Below the pieces are notes generated by a model. It was not told where the DNA came from, made no database searches, and worked only from the letters and a program-made list of their open reading frames with translations. From Pseudidiomarina halophila (GTDB lineage Bacteria > Pseudomonadota > Gammaproteobacteria > Enterobacterales > Alteromonadaceae): a DNA stretch of 64,000 nucleotides. The position numbers and the translations under genes are program-made. Positions 51,684 to 61,651 of this stretch are shown piece after piece (position 1 is the first letter of the stretch; each line of letters begins with the position of its first letter). The stretch spans positions 248,001 to 312,000 of the forward strand of contig NZ_PIPW01000002.1 in assembly GCF_003987215.1 (NCBI RefSeq), written 5' to 3'.

Positions 51684-52682
51684 CGCGTTCGCGAAGCTGC
51701 TGACGATTTGGTCGATGGTAGTGGCCGGAATACCAAGGTGGGTCACCAATCGCATGCGTTGCGATGTGCCAACGATGATGTCGTGCTTGCGTAAGTACTC
51801 ACTTACTTTTTTGGCGTTGTCAGCTGAAGAAAAGTTGACGTAGACCATATTGGTTTGCGCCGGCTCAACGTCGAGGCCGTCGAGCTGACTTAGGCCCGCG
51901 GCAAGTTTTTTAGCATTGGCGTGGTCTTCGGCGAGACGCTCGATATGATGATCCAAGGCATAATCCATGGCAGCGGCCACAATTCCGGCCTGGCGCATAC
52001 CGCCACCAAGCATTTTGCGCCACCGGTGAGCGCGGGCAATAAATGTGCGATCGCCGACCAGAACCGAGCCAATGGGTGTGCCCAGACCTTTGGAAAAGCA
52101 AATTGAAACGCTATCAAATGGCGCTGCTAACTCGGCCAGTGAAGAGCCACTGGCTACCGCAGCGTTAGCGATACGAGCGCCATCTAAGTGCAATTTCAGA
52201 CCGTGCTTATCAACCAGCTTCCGCGCACGTTCCATGTATGCTTGCGGAATAAGTTTTCCGGTATGGGTGTTCTCCAGCGCCAGCAACCGTGTGATAGGGA
52301 AGTGTGGGTCGTCAGGTTTAATGCGCCGCTCGACCGCCGCGAGGTCTAAGGTACCATCCGTTTCGACTTCGAAGGGTTGTGGCACGATACCGCCAAGCAC
52401 GGCTGCACCGCCGGCTTCATAACGGTAGGTATGGTATTCCTGACCCACCAGATATTCTTCGCCGCGCTGACAATGACTAAGTAACGCCAGCAGGTTAGTT
52501 TGGGTGCCACTGCTGGCAATTAGGGCGGCCTCTTTGCCGGTCATAGCGGCGACGCGTTCCTGTAAGGCATTAATGGTCGGGTCGTCGCCGAACACATCAT
52601 CCCCGACAGGCGCGGCAGCCATAGCATCACGCATGGCGGCGGTGGGTTGAGTCACGGTATCACTGCGTAAATCGAGTACCAC
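51669..52682 (-). CDS. ltaE: Low-specificity L-threonine aldolase
   Basis: A 337-residue PLP enzyme of the aminotransferase fold that splits L-threonine/L-allo-threonine to glycine and acetaldehyde. Begins [21 protein letters not shown], the family signature; [15 protein letters not shown] holds the PLP aspartate/arginine, and [16 protein letters not shown] the PLP lysine (near 195). Length fits. It is followed, on the same strand and upstream by nine bases, by a lipoprotein gene (52692-53285), so they may be cotranscribed. Confidence 0.95.
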   Translation of the reverse strand: MVLDLRSDTVTQPTAAMRDAMAAAPVGDDVFGDDPTINALQERVAAMTGKEAALIASSGTQTNLLALLSHCQRGEEYLVGQEYHTYRYEAGGAAVLGGIVPQPFEVETDGTLDLAAVERRIKPDDPHFPITRLLALENTHTGKLIPQAYMERARKLVDKHGLKLHLDGARIANAAVASGSSLAELAAPFDSVSICFSKGLGTPIGSVLVGDRTFIARAHRWRKMLGGGMRQAGIVAAAMDYALDHHIERLAEDHANAKKLAAGLSQLDGLDVEPAQTNMVYVNFSSADNAKKVSEYLRKHDIIVGTSQRMRLVTHLGIPATTIDQIVSSFANALKVL

Positions 52683-52691
52683 GTTGCGCTC

Positions 52692-53285
52692 CTATTCAGT
52701 ATAACCCCAAGCCGCAGGCGGCTCAGCGACGGGTTGTGATAAATCGACGGCTACTACAAATTCACGGCCAGGACGGGTGAGTTCGTAATACATGGTTTCG
52801 CCTTCGAAGGAGATGATCCAGGTATTAGTGGTGGAGACGTCCAGCCCGTTCTCGACAAACAACGCCTTACTGGCATCGTCTACGGGAAACGCTTGCATAT
52901 CAGCACTGCCAATAGCAACGGTGTGGCCACCATAGGGGGACACCGCATCCGGAGTGCCATCTTCATGCAAATGAATGTGCTGGAAGTCGATGCCATCGGT
53001 GGTACGGGTCAACACCCAGGTGCGCGAGCGATCTTCACCAACGTGCAACGGCATGCGGAGAACGTTCGCTTCGCAATCACGAATGTGCACCACGAGATCC
53101 TGCTGCCAGGTTTCGCTGGGTTGATTGTCTGCAACGACTTCAGCGGCGTAAGCATTGCCGCAATAGGGGGTGAATTTAGCCATAAAGGCGTCCTGCGGAT
53201 CCGCAGCCTGGGGCTGACAAGCCGCGATACCGATCACGCTGCCAAGGATAATCAACGGACGGAAAAACTGTGATGAAGTTGACAT
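52692..53285 (-). CDS. Hypothetical lipoprotein
   Basis: A 197-residue protein with signal peptide and lipobox IAAC (Cys23 region), followed by a Gln/Ala/Asp linker. The mature part is beta-rich with aromatic residues (WVLTRTTDGIDFQHIHLHEDG, TNTWIISFEGETMYYELTRPGREFVVAVDLS). I do not recognise the family. It is nine bases upstream of ltaE and probably cotranscribed, with no functional tie visible. Confidence 0.7.
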   Translation of the reverse strand: MSTSSQFFRPLIILGSVIGIAACQPQAADPQDAFMAKFTPYCGNAYAAEVVADNQPSETWQQDLVVHIRDCEANVLRMPLHVGEDRSRTWVLTRTTDGIDFQHIHLHEDGTPDAVSPYGGHTVAIGSADMQAFPVDDASKALFVENGLDVSTTNTWIISFEGETMYYELTRPGREFVVAVDLSQPVAEPPAAWGYTE

Positions 53286-53429
53286 GTATGTACCCTAATC
53301 AATTAGTGTGTGCCTTAATGTGCCATAAGTTATGCGAAAAAGCATGATGAAAGAAAAGGTACAAATTGGCATCATCAGGGTGCATCGTGCGATAATAGGG
53401 CAACTTTAAGATTGAATGGAAACCACAGC

Positions 53430-54401
53430 ATGCGAGTTTATCAAAACGTACTGGAAATGATTGGCAACACGCCAATGGTCAAGGTCAGCCATATAGATAC
53501 TGGCCCGTGTGAGCTGTATTTGAAGTTAGAAAACCTGAATCCGGGTGGCTCGATCAAGGATCGTATCGCGGTAAGCATGATCGAAGCGGCCGAGCAATCG
53601 GGGCAACTCAAACCGGGTATGACCATCATTGAAGCGACCGCTGGCAACACCGGCCTGGGCCTGGCGTTGGTTGCGGCGAGCAAAGGTTATCCATTAAAAA
53701 TTGTTATGCCTGACAAAATGTCAGCGGAGAAGGTTAACAACCTTAAGGCGATGGGCGCAGAAGTCCAGCGTACCCGTTCAGACGTACAAAAAGGTCATCC
53801 GGAATATTATCAGGATGTCGCCGCGCGTTTAGCCAAAGAGCATGGCTACTTTTACGTGAACCAGTTTGCGAATGAAGCCAATGTTACCGCGCATTACGAC
53901 ACCACAGGTCCGGAAATCTGGAACCAGCTGGAAGGCAATCTTGATGCCTTCGTTTGTGGCGTAGGATCGGGCGGTACTTTAACGGGCGTTGGTCGTTATT
54001 TACGCGAACAGAATGCGGACATTGATTTGGTTCTGGCGGATCCTGAAGGTTCAATTCTTGAGCCATTAGTGAATCGTAACGAGACTGTTGAAGCGGGCAG
54101 TTGGCTGGCGGAAGGTATCGGTGAAGACTTTATTCCGGATATCTGTGATATCAAGCTCGCCAACAAAGCTTATGCTGTAAGCGATAAAGACGCTTTTCAT
54201 ACGGCGCGCGAGGTACTGGTGAAAGAGGGCGTTATGGTTGGCTCGTCCAGCGGCACTCTGATCACTGCGGCACTCCGTTATTGTCGTGAGCAAACCGAAC
54301 CGAAACGTGTCGTAACCCTAGCCTGTGATACCGGCAATCGTTACCTCTCGAAACTATATAATGATGAGTGGATGGCCGCTCAAAATCTGCTGGAGGAGTA
54401 A
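53430..54401 (+). CDS. Cystathionine beta-synthase / cysteine-synthase-family PLP enzyme
   Basis: A 323-residue fold-II PLP enzyme. ATG 53430 is chosen over an upstream TTG. PLP lysine in GGSIKDRIAV, EATAGNTGLGLALV, VCGVGSGGTLTGVGRYLRE and GSSSGTLITAAL are the family hallmarks. No regulatory CBS domains. The stop is two bases before a cystathionine gamma-lyase gene; that pairing is the usual mark of a catalytic-core cystathionine beta-synthase (reverse transsulfuration, homocysteine to cysteine), but OAS-thiol-lyase activity is equally possible from sequence. Confidence 0.9.
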   Translation: MRVYQNVLEMIGNTPMVKVSHIDTGPCELYLKLENLNPGGSIKDRIAVSMIEAAEQSGQLKPGMTIIEATAGNTGLGLALVAASKGYPLKIVMPDKMSAEKVNNLKAMGAEVQRTRSDVQKGHPEYYQDVAARLAKEHGYFYVNQFANEANVTAHYDTTGPEIWNQLEGNLDAFVCGVGSGGTLTGVGRYLREQNADIDLVLADPEGSILEPLVNRNETVEAGSWLAEGIGEDFIPDICDIKLANKAYAVSDKDAFHTAREVLVKEGVMVGSSSGTLITAALRYCREQTEPKRVVTLACDTGNRYLSKLYNDEWMAAQNLLEE

Positions 54402-54403
54402 GC

Positions 54404-55567
54404 ATGGCGGACGCCAAGAAGATGAAATTTGCAACCAAAAGTATTCACGGCGGACAATCACCTGAGCCAGCTACTGGCGCGGTGATGCCACCGATTTTTA
54501 CCAGCTCAACCTATATTCAGGAAAGCCCGGGTGTGCACAAGGGGTTTGAATACTCGCGTTCACACAATCCAACACGGTTTGCCTGGGAGCGTGCGGTAGC
54601 AAGCCTGGAAAACGGTACCCGCGGCTTTGCTTTTGGCTCGGGTATGGCAGCTACGTCGACCATTATGGAAATCCTTAACAGTGGCGACCATGTGGTGGCG
54701 ATGGATGACCTGTACGGCGGCACCTTCCGCTTATTTGATAAGGTCCGCGGGCGTTCTGCAGGACTGGAATTTTCTTACGTTGATCTTAGCGATATGAGTG
54801 AAGTGGAAGCTGCGATCACCGACAAAACCCGGATGATCTGGGTCGAAACACCAAGTAATCCAATGCTGAAGTTGGTGGATATCGAAGCCATCGTAAATAT
54901 TGCAAAGCAACACAACATCATTGTGGTGGTCGACAATACCTTTGCGACACCGTATAACCAGCTGCCGCTCGATCTGGGTGCGGATATTGTGATGCACTCA
55001 GCCACTAAGTACCTGAATGGCCACTCCGACATGGTCGGTGGCATCGCGGTGGTAGGTGATAACGAAGAGCTGGCCGAGCAAATGGCATTTTTACAAAATT
55101 CCGTAGGTGCCGTAGCAGGGCCTTTTGACAGCTACCTGGCATTGCGCGGGGTAAAAACCTTAGCCCTGCGGATGAAGCAGCACAATGAAGCAGCGTTGAC
55201 CATCGCCAAATGGCTTGAACAGCATCCTGAAGTGGAGAAAGTCATCCACCCGGGACTGGCGAGTCACCCCCAGCATGAGCTGGCGAAAAAACAGATGTCT
55301 GGCTTTGGCGGGATGATCTCAATTCTGTTAAAAGGCGACATTGAAAAAGCGCGTCGTTTCCTTGAGAAAGTCGAGATTTTTGCTCTTGCGGAAAGTCTGG
55401 GTGGAGTGGAAAGCCTGATTGAACATCCGGCGATTATGACCCACGCATCGATTCCAAAAGAGAACCGCGAGAAACTTGGCATTCTGGATAATTTCGTGCG
55501 TATTTCAGTAGGTATTGAAGACGTTGATGACTTGATTGCTGACCTTGATCAGGCGCTAACTGACTGA
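54404..55567 (+). CDS. Cystathionine gamma-lyase / gamma-synthase-family PLP enzyme
   Basis: A 387-residue fold-I enzyme; ATG 54404 follows GGAGGAG. Seen: [70 protein letters not shown] and [15 protein letters not shown] (PLP lysine near 205). It breaks cystathionine to cysteine, 2-oxobutyrate and ammonia when paired with the preceding synthase. Together they form a two-gene reverse transsulfuration operon. Confidence 0.92.
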   Translation: MADAKKMKFATKSIHGGQSPEPATGAVMPPIFTSSTYIQESPGVHKGFEYSRSHNPTRFAWERAVASLENGTRGFAFGSGMAATSTIMEILNSGDHVVAMDDLYGGTFRLFDKVRGRSAGLEFSYVDLSDMSEVEAAITDKTRMIWVETPSNPMLKLVDIEAIVNIAKQHNIIVVVDNTFATPYNQLPLDLGADIVMHSATKYLNGHSDMVGGIAVVGDNEELAEQMAFLQNSVGAVAGPFDSYLALRGVKTLALRMKQHNEAALTIAKWLEQHPEVEKVIHPGLASHPQHELAKKQMSGFGGMISILLKGDIEKARRFLEKVEIFALAESLGGVESLIEHPAIMTHASIPKENREKLGILDNFVRISVGIEDVDDLIADLDQALTD

Positions 55568-55660
55568 TAATACAGCTACATTTACATTCTTTTACAATTG
55601 AATAAAGTTACGGTAGGCTTATTCCACAATTATTAGAAACATAAAAACAAGGGTTATCTT

Positions 55661-55873
55661 ATGCCTCTTAGCCTGTTCTTATTACAAGGTTTAGTGGCGG
55701 CATTGTTGTTTTATGTGCTGGTCGGGCAACATCATCGTCAGCCATTGTGGAGTATGCTTGCCGTACTAATTTGCGGAATGATTCCGCCGGTCAATTGGGC
55801 CGTATTACTGGTTGCTGTTGGTGTCCGTATGTGGCGACGCACAGCACCTCTCATGTCTTCCGTTAAACACTAA
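55661..55873 (+). CDS. Hypothetical small membrane protein
   Basis: 70 residues with two hydrophobic helices (about 2-18 and 27-52) and a short basic C-terminus (RMWRRTAPL). It has an ATG with AAGGG eleven bases upstream. No family recognised. It is 18 bases before the VOC gene and may share its transcript. Confidence 0.55.
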   Translation: MPLSLFLLQGLVAALLFYVLVGQHHRQPLWSMLAVLICGMIPPVNWAVLLVAVGVRMWRRTAPLMSSVKH

Positions 55874-55891
55874 TTTGAGTACCTCTAACCC

Positions 55892-56323
55892 ATGAGCTCC
55901 GATTCCGCTGTACGCCCGTTTCATCTTGCCATTCCTGTCGACAACATCGCCCGTGCGCGTGAGTTTTACGGTGACGTACTAGGGTGTAGTGAAGGCCGCA
56001 GTGCCGAAGAATGGGTGGATTGGGATTTTTACGGACATCAGCTGGTTACCCACCTGGCGCCCGAACAAACGGGTGTTGCGCATCATAATCCGGTCGACGG
56101 TCATGCTGTTCCAGTGCCGCATTTTGGTGTGGTGCTGACAATGGAAACCTGGCGTGAACTAGCCGATCGGGTTGCCGCAAAGGGCATTCAATTCGTCATC
56201 GAACCTCATGTGCGCTTCGCTGGCAAGCCGGGTGAGCAGGCGACAATGTTCTTCTACGATTACAGCGGCAACGCCCTTGAATTTAAAGCGTTCAAAGACT
56301 TGTCTCAACTGTTTGCTTCCTGA
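55892..56323 (+). CDS. VOC-family (glyoxalase/dioxygenase-like) protein
   Basis: 143 residues with the paired beta-alpha-beta-beta-beta modules of the vicinal oxygen chelate family: FHLAIPVDNIARAREFYGDVLGC at the start and MFFYDYSGNALEFKAFKD at the end, with His and Glu as likely metal ligands. The substrate is unknown; the HLAxPVxDxxxAxxFY start is seen in glyoxalase-like and fosfomycin-type members, but nothing points to either. Confidence 0.85.
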   Translation: MSSDSAVRPFHLAIPVDNIARAREFYGDVLGCSEGRSAEEWVDWDFYGHQLVTHLAPEQTGVAHHNPVDGHAVPVPHFGVVLTMETWRELADRVAAKGIQFVIEPHVRFAGKPGEQATMFFYDYSGNALEFKAFKDLSQLFAS

Positions 56324-56336
56324 AACAGCGCTTGGC

Positions 56337-57257
56337 TTAATCGCGAGGCGGGACGTTGCCGCCACTGATGATGACGCCCACTTGTTTTTCTGCAAAGACT
56401 TCAGGATAGCGCTTAAGTGCAGCGATAGTTGTCGCTGATGAAGGCTCTATCCACATTCCGGTACATTCTTTAACGAGCTGCTGGGCAGCTTCAACTTCCT
56501 GATCCGACACCAGCACAACATCTGTGACCTGTTCTTGCAAGATTGCAAAGGTATGTTTGCCCAGGCTGGTTAACAGACCGTCGCAAATGCTTTTCGGTGG
56601 CATTGCCGGCTGAATTTCACCAAGCTCCAGCGATTGCTTACCATCGGCAGCGAGTTCTGGCTCCACGCCATAGCAAAAGGCGTCGAAATGTGCCGCGACA
56701 AGGCAACTGCCACTTAACAGGCCACCGCCGCCAAGCGGGGTGACAAGACCCCATAGCTGCGGGTAGTCCTCGAGCAACTCCAACGCCGCGGTGCCCTGTC
56801 CGGCAATGATGTCTGGATGGTCGTAGGGTGGAATGATGATGGCACCCTGTTCAAGTTGTTCAGCTAAAAAAGCCTCGCGCGCCTCCATACCCGGTTCGAT
56901 AGGTATGATCTTTGCACCATAACGCAACATATTGCTGCGCTTTAATGGCGAAGCATTGCTGGCGACGCCAACGGTCACTTCGACGCCAAGCATTTTGCCG
57001 GCGCAGGCAAGGGCGGCGCCATGATTGCCGGAAGATACGGTGACCACGCCCTGAGAGCGCTGTTCGGGAGCGAGCTGCAACAATGCATTACAGGCCCCGC
57101 GAAATTTAAACGCACCGCTTTTCTGCAGGTTTTCACATTTTAAATACACCTGACAGCCCAGCGCGGCATCCAGTTGGTCCGATCGTTTTACCGGGGTACG
57201 CAGCGCCCGGGCGGCTATCCGGTCGGCGGCTGCGGCAATAGCTTGAAAAGTCATCAT
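56337..57257 (-). CDS. Threonine/serine dehydratase or serine racemase-like PLP enzyme
   Basis: 306 residues of fold-II PLP type; either ATG at 57257 or at 57254. PLP lysine in QKSGAFKFRGACNAL, VTVSSGNHGAALA (substrate-binding SxGNHG), VTPLGGGGLLSG (phosphate cup) and GVIISGGN near the end. No C-terminal ACT domain, so catabolic dehydratase or serine racemase is favoured over biosynthetic IlvA. It converges on the VOC gene and is divergent from parD. Confidence 0.87.
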   Translation of the reverse strand: MMTFQAIAAAADRIAARALRTPVKRSDQLDAALGCQVYLKCENLQKSGAFKFRGACNALLQLAPEQRSQGVVTVSSGNHGAALACAGKMLGVEVTVGVASNASPLKRSNMLRYGAKIIPIEPGMEAREAFLAEQLEQGAIIIPPYDHPDIIAGQGTAALELLEDYPQLWGLVTPLGGGGLLSGSCLVAAHFDAFCYGVEPELAADGKQSLELGEIQPAMPPKSICDGLLTSLGKHTFAILQEQVTDVVLVSDQEVEAAQQLVKECTGMWIEPSSATTIAALKRYPEVFAEKQVGVIISGGNVPPRD

Positions 57258-57425
57258 GATTGGTTAACTACGCTGTTGTTGAATCGAATAAAGCGCTTTT
57301 CGCGCGCTAATTTTCGTTATCAGAGTACATGGAATTTAGCGCCAGTACTACGGCGTAATTTTGGCACGAACCCGAACCACTGCTATACTTGTGTGAACTA
57401 TTCATACAGACTCTTTGAGGTTCAA

Positions 57426-57668
57426 ATGTCACGAACAACCAGTGTAACAATTGGCTCACAGTTGGATGAGTTTGTTGGCGAGCTTATAGCATCCGGTCGA
57501 TATGAGTCGACCAGCGAAGTTGTTCGTTCGGCTCTGCGCTTGTTGGAATTGCAGGAGAAGCAAACGGCTGCGCTTAGGGCAGCAGTGCAAGCCGGCGAGG
57601 AAAGCGGTGAAAGCGTTCTGGAGTTACATGAGATCGCGCAAGAGGTGAAGCGAGCTCCGAGTGTATAA
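57426..57668 (+). CDS. parD: ParD-family antitoxin
   Basis: 80 residues; ATG 57426 has GAGG six bases upstream, and a longer in-frame start upstream is rejected because it only adds a non-homologous tail. N-terminal ribbon-helix-helix (RTTSVTIGSQLDEFVGELI, GRYESTSEVVRSALRLLE) binds DNA and autoregulates; the C-terminal acidic part would bind the toxin. It overlaps parE by eight bases. Confidence 0.93.
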   Translation: MSRTTSVTIGSQLDEFVGELIASGRYESTSEVVRSALRLLELQEKQTAALRAAVQAGEESGESVLELHEIAQEVKRAPSV

Positions 57669-57954
57669 GCTCTCCAATTTGGCTGCTCAAGACTTTGCTG
57701 CTATTTACGCCTACACACTAAAACATTTTGGTAGCAAGCAAGCAGATAGGTATTTGCACGATCTCGATAGCGTATTGCGGCTGCTGGGCGAAGCGCCCTT
57801 AATTGGGCGTGAGTGTGCGGAGCTTGGTGAACAAATACGACGACATGATCATCAGAAACATGCAATTTTCTATCGCCAACGGACAAGTGATATTTTTGTC
57901 GTTCGTCTCTTGCATCAGCAGATGGGACCGTTGAAACACTTTTGGGGAAATTAG
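57661..57954 (+). CDS. parE: ParE-family toxin
   Basis: 97 residues, starting GTG 57661 inside the parD end, as usual for such pairs. RelE/ParE fold: LSNLAAQDFAAIYAYTLKHFG, helical hairpin, then LGEQIRRHDHQKHAIFYRQ and FVVRLLHQQMG. ParE toxins inhibit DNA gyrase; RelE relatives cleave mRNA, and the ParD partner favours gyrase. The gene is intact, and a 7-bp tandem array follows 19 bases later. Confidence 0.93.
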   Translation: MYKLSNLAAQDFAAIYAYTLKHFGSKQADRYLHDLDSVLRLLGEAPLIGRECAELGEQIRRHDHQKHAIFYRQRTSDIFVVRLLHQQMGPLKHFWGN

Positions 57955-57973
57955 GGTTTATGGTGTTACCATT

Positions 57974-58020
57974 AACGAATAACGAATAACGAATAACGAA
58001 TAACGAATAACGAATAACGA
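57974..58020. repeat. Heptanucleotide tandem array AACGAAT, six copies plus five bases
   Basis: Perfect head-to-tail AACGAAT copies fill 57974-58020, ending 14 bases before the yjaG ATG. The unit is not a multiple of three and is non-coding. Copy change would alter spacing of the yjaG leader/promoter. Confidence 0.95.
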
Positions 58021-58034
58021 CCTATGGATTCTAA

Positions 58035-58649
58035 ATGCTAACTACTTTTCAGCGCTTTCGCGAACTTGATTTTGCTTACCAGGTATTGGCTGCGCTTTAT
58101 CTGTGTGAACGTATGTACCCGAACTACGAGCTGTTTCATCAGGTGACGGGGTTTGGCGACCCGAAACCGTTGCGGGGGGCGCTGAATGCGTGTTGGGACT
58201 GGAGCTGGCAGGGCAAGAAAGTGAAGGTTAACTTCGCGCGCTGGCAAGAAAAAGTTGATGATGTGACGCCCAGCGAATATGGCCATGACATGCTGGGGGT
58301 TTATCCTGCCATGGATGCCTGCACTGCGATCAGTACTATGCTGGAAGGTTTTCAGGATCCCGGTACAGGGGATCTGGTCAGTGTGGCCAAGGTTTCACAG
58401 GCTGGCGTGGCGAAGTTTCTGGAACTCACCGAAGGCGCTGAGCTCGATGATGAAGGGCGTCGGCAACTGGTGCGCGAGCATGAGCTCGCGGTCTATGAAA
58501 TTGATGTGCAGCAAGCCTTGCTGGATTTTCTTGAGGCCATGCAACGCACTGAAGATAAACCGACGCAAATGATGGTGCGTCAGTTGCAAGAGATGGTCGT
58601 GACCGAGGGCATCACCAACATCGGTATGGAACGCGACAGCGAGAGTTAG
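58035..58649 (+). CDS. yjaG: YjaG-family (DUF416) protein
   Basis: 204 residues, alpha-helical, cytoplasmic. The conserved YERMYPNYELF-like stretch (CERMYPNYELFHQVTGFGDPKPLRGALNACWDW) and YGHDMLGVYPAMDACTAISTMLEGFQ match DUF416. Function unknown. Its leader contains the heptanucleotide array. It ends four bases into the convergent DUF1145 gene. Confidence 0.92.
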   Translation: MLTTFQRFRELDFAYQVLAALYLCERMYPNYELFHQVTGFGDPKPLRGALNACWDWSWQGKKVKVNFARWQEKVDDVTPSEYGHDMLGVYPAMDACTAISTMLEGFQDPGTGDLVSVAKVSQAGVAKFLELTEGAELDDEGRRQLVREHELAVYEIDVQQALLDFLEAMQRTEDKPTQMMVRQLQEMVVTEGITNIGMERDSES

Positions 58650-58930
58650 TCGTGCTGCTTCTTTCGGCCTGGTTGCGCCTGCACAATGGCGAGCCAGCCG
58701 ATGACGCCAAACAAGAAAATCTGCCAAAAATCACCGCGGCGCCACTGTATGTGTTCACGGTACACGGTGGTGAACATTAATAGCTGCAATAAATGCAGAG
58801 CAACTAACACAAACAGTAAAATCAGAAACAGCGGGAAGCCTTTGCCCGGAAATGGCCAGACGATATTGGCTAACATTGCCCCCCAAATGACCGCAAAGGC
58901 TAACCTACCCACCCACACTAACGCACTCAT
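58646..58930 (-). CDS. DUF1145 family small membrane protein
   Basis: 94 residues with three hydrophobic helices (about 4-26, 34-54, 72-84), WPFPGKGFPLFLILLFVLVALHLLQLLMF and a basic hydrophilic end. It overlaps rsmD at ATGA, so it is translated with it. YhhL in E. coli sits in the same place next to rsmD. Function unknown. Confidence 0.88.
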   Translation of the reverse strand: MSALVWVGRLAFAVIWGAMLANIVWPFPGKGFPLFLILLFVLVALHLLQLLMFTTVYREHIQWRRGDFWQIFLFGVIGWLAIVQAQPGRKKQHD

Positions 58931-59562
58931 GCTTGTTCCTCTTTATTTAACACGGTTTGCTTACCGACAGTGAATAAACGGTAACAGACTTGCCCGGCGG
59001 TTTTCTCGCGTTCCAGTTGCCAGTTTTGCGGCACGACGAGTGGCCACTCCTTTTCGGTTTCCAGGTAAATCAAGCTGCCTTCGTGGACCCATTGGTGCTG
59101 CTGCAGTAACTGGCAGGCCGGAGTCGCAAGGTCACTGCGAAAGGGTGGATCGACAAAGACAATATCAAATACCTGTTCGCTTGTCGTCGCTAACCATTGC
59201 AGGGCGTCGGCGTGGACACAGGTTGCCTGGCCATGGCACTGTTCGTTTAACAGCTTGGCATGTTGTGCCAGCATGCCAGCCGCGACTTTATGCTGCTCTA
59301 CCAGTGTGACTTCGCTGGCGCCGCGTGAGAGCGTCTCAAGTCCCAGCGCACCGGTGCCCGCGAAGAGATCGAGACAGCGTTGCTGCGGCACTTCAAATTG
59401 CAGCCAGTTAAACACCGTCTCACGCACCCGATCCGTGGTGGGGCGCAACCCTGGCACGTCAGCAACAGCCAGTTTGCGGCCACGCAAAGTGCCGCCGATG
59501 ATGCGTAGTTGACCACTGCCCGTGCGGCTCGAATTTTTCTGCTTGTCTGGGGTGCGACGCAT
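58927..59562 (-). CDS. rsmD: 16S rRNA (guanine966-N2)-methyltransferase RsmD
   Basis: ATG 59562 is chosen because conserved RsmD sequence (GQLRIIGGTLRGRKL) begins shortly after it, giving 211 residues; the upstream in-frame ATGs would prolong it by 30 to 82 residues without homology. Class I methyltransferase: CLDLFAGTGALGLETLSRGA (SAM loop), VTLVEQ and IVFVDPPF (NPPY-type catalytic DPPF). It methylates G966 of 16S rRNA in the assembled 30S. Divergent from ftsY, the usual order. Confidence 0.95.
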   Translation of the reverse strand: MRRTPDKQKNSSRTGSGQLRIIGGTLRGRKLAVADVPGLRPTTDRVRETVFNWLQFEVPQQRCLDLFAGTGALGLETLSRGASEVTLVEQHKVAAGMLAQHAKLLNEQCHGQATCVHADALQWLATTSEQVFDIVFVDPPFRSDLATPACQLLQQHQWVHEGSLIYLETEKEWPLVVPQNWQLEREKTAGQVCYRLFTVGKQTVLNKEEQA

Positions 59563-59696
59563 GCTAAAGTAGCCCTCGGATTGACTGATTTCGCGCAGTG
59601 ATTGGCGCTGGCGGGAGATGCCGTACGCCAGCGTACGTGCTAAACTGCCCGCCATTGTAAACTGAGTCGCAGCGAACTTCCAAAGGTAAACAAGGC

Positions 59697-60973
<1,277 letters not shown>

Positions 60974-60977
<4 letters not shown>

Positions 60978-61651
60978 TCAAATTTGAGCAAGTCAGCAAG
61001 GTCTACCCGGGGGGCTTTCAGGCTCTGAAAAATGTCAGCTTTCACATTGAGCCTGGGGAAATGGCGTTTTTGACCGGGCACTCAGGTGCGGGTAAAAGTA
61101 CAGTGCTGAAGCTCATTAGTATGATGGAGCGGCCAACCGCGGGGCGGGTGATGATCAATGGTCACGACCTGAAACGCATTGAGCGTAAGCAAATTGCTTA
61201 TGCGCGACGTGATATCGGGATGATTTTCCAGGATCACCGCTTATTGATGGACCGTACGGTGTTCGATAATGTCGCGCTGCCGTTGATGATTGAAGGCTAC
61301 AGCCTGGCAGAGGCGCGTAAGCGTGTGCACGCAGCGCTCGAAAAAGTAGGCTTATCCGATAAGGTGCGACACTATCCACAAATGCTGTCGGGTGGTGAAC
61401 AGCAACGGGTTGGCATTGCCCGCGCTGTGGTCAACAAACCGCCCTTACTGCTGGCTGATGAGCCCACGGGTAACCTGGATCCTAAGCTCTCCTCGGAAAT
61501 TATTAAATTGTTCGAAGATTTTAATCGGGTCGGGGTCTCGGTTCTCATTGCCACCCACGACTTAGGGCTCATTGCCCGCTTGCGCTATCGTACCTTGTCG
61601 CTGAAAGATGGCCGCATGATCAACGATGGCCTTAGTGAGGAGGCGCTATGA
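60974..61651 (+). CDS. ftsE: Cell division ATP-binding protein FtsE
   Basis: 225-residue ABC ATPase: GHSGAGKST (Walker A near 36), LSGGEQQRVGIARAVV (signature), PLLLADEPTGNLDP (Walker B) and the H-loop TH of ATHDLGL. With FtsX it forms the divisome ABC complex activating murein hydrolases. Overlaps ftsY and ftsX by four bases. Confidence 0.97.

Noticed and set aside
57174-57425. N-terminal extension of ParD
   Set aside because: Not like the family, overlaps the divergent dehydratase gene, and ATG 57426 has a good ribosome site.
57974-58020. CRISPR-like array
   Set aside because: Seven-base units without spacers; a simple tandem repeat, and no cas genes.
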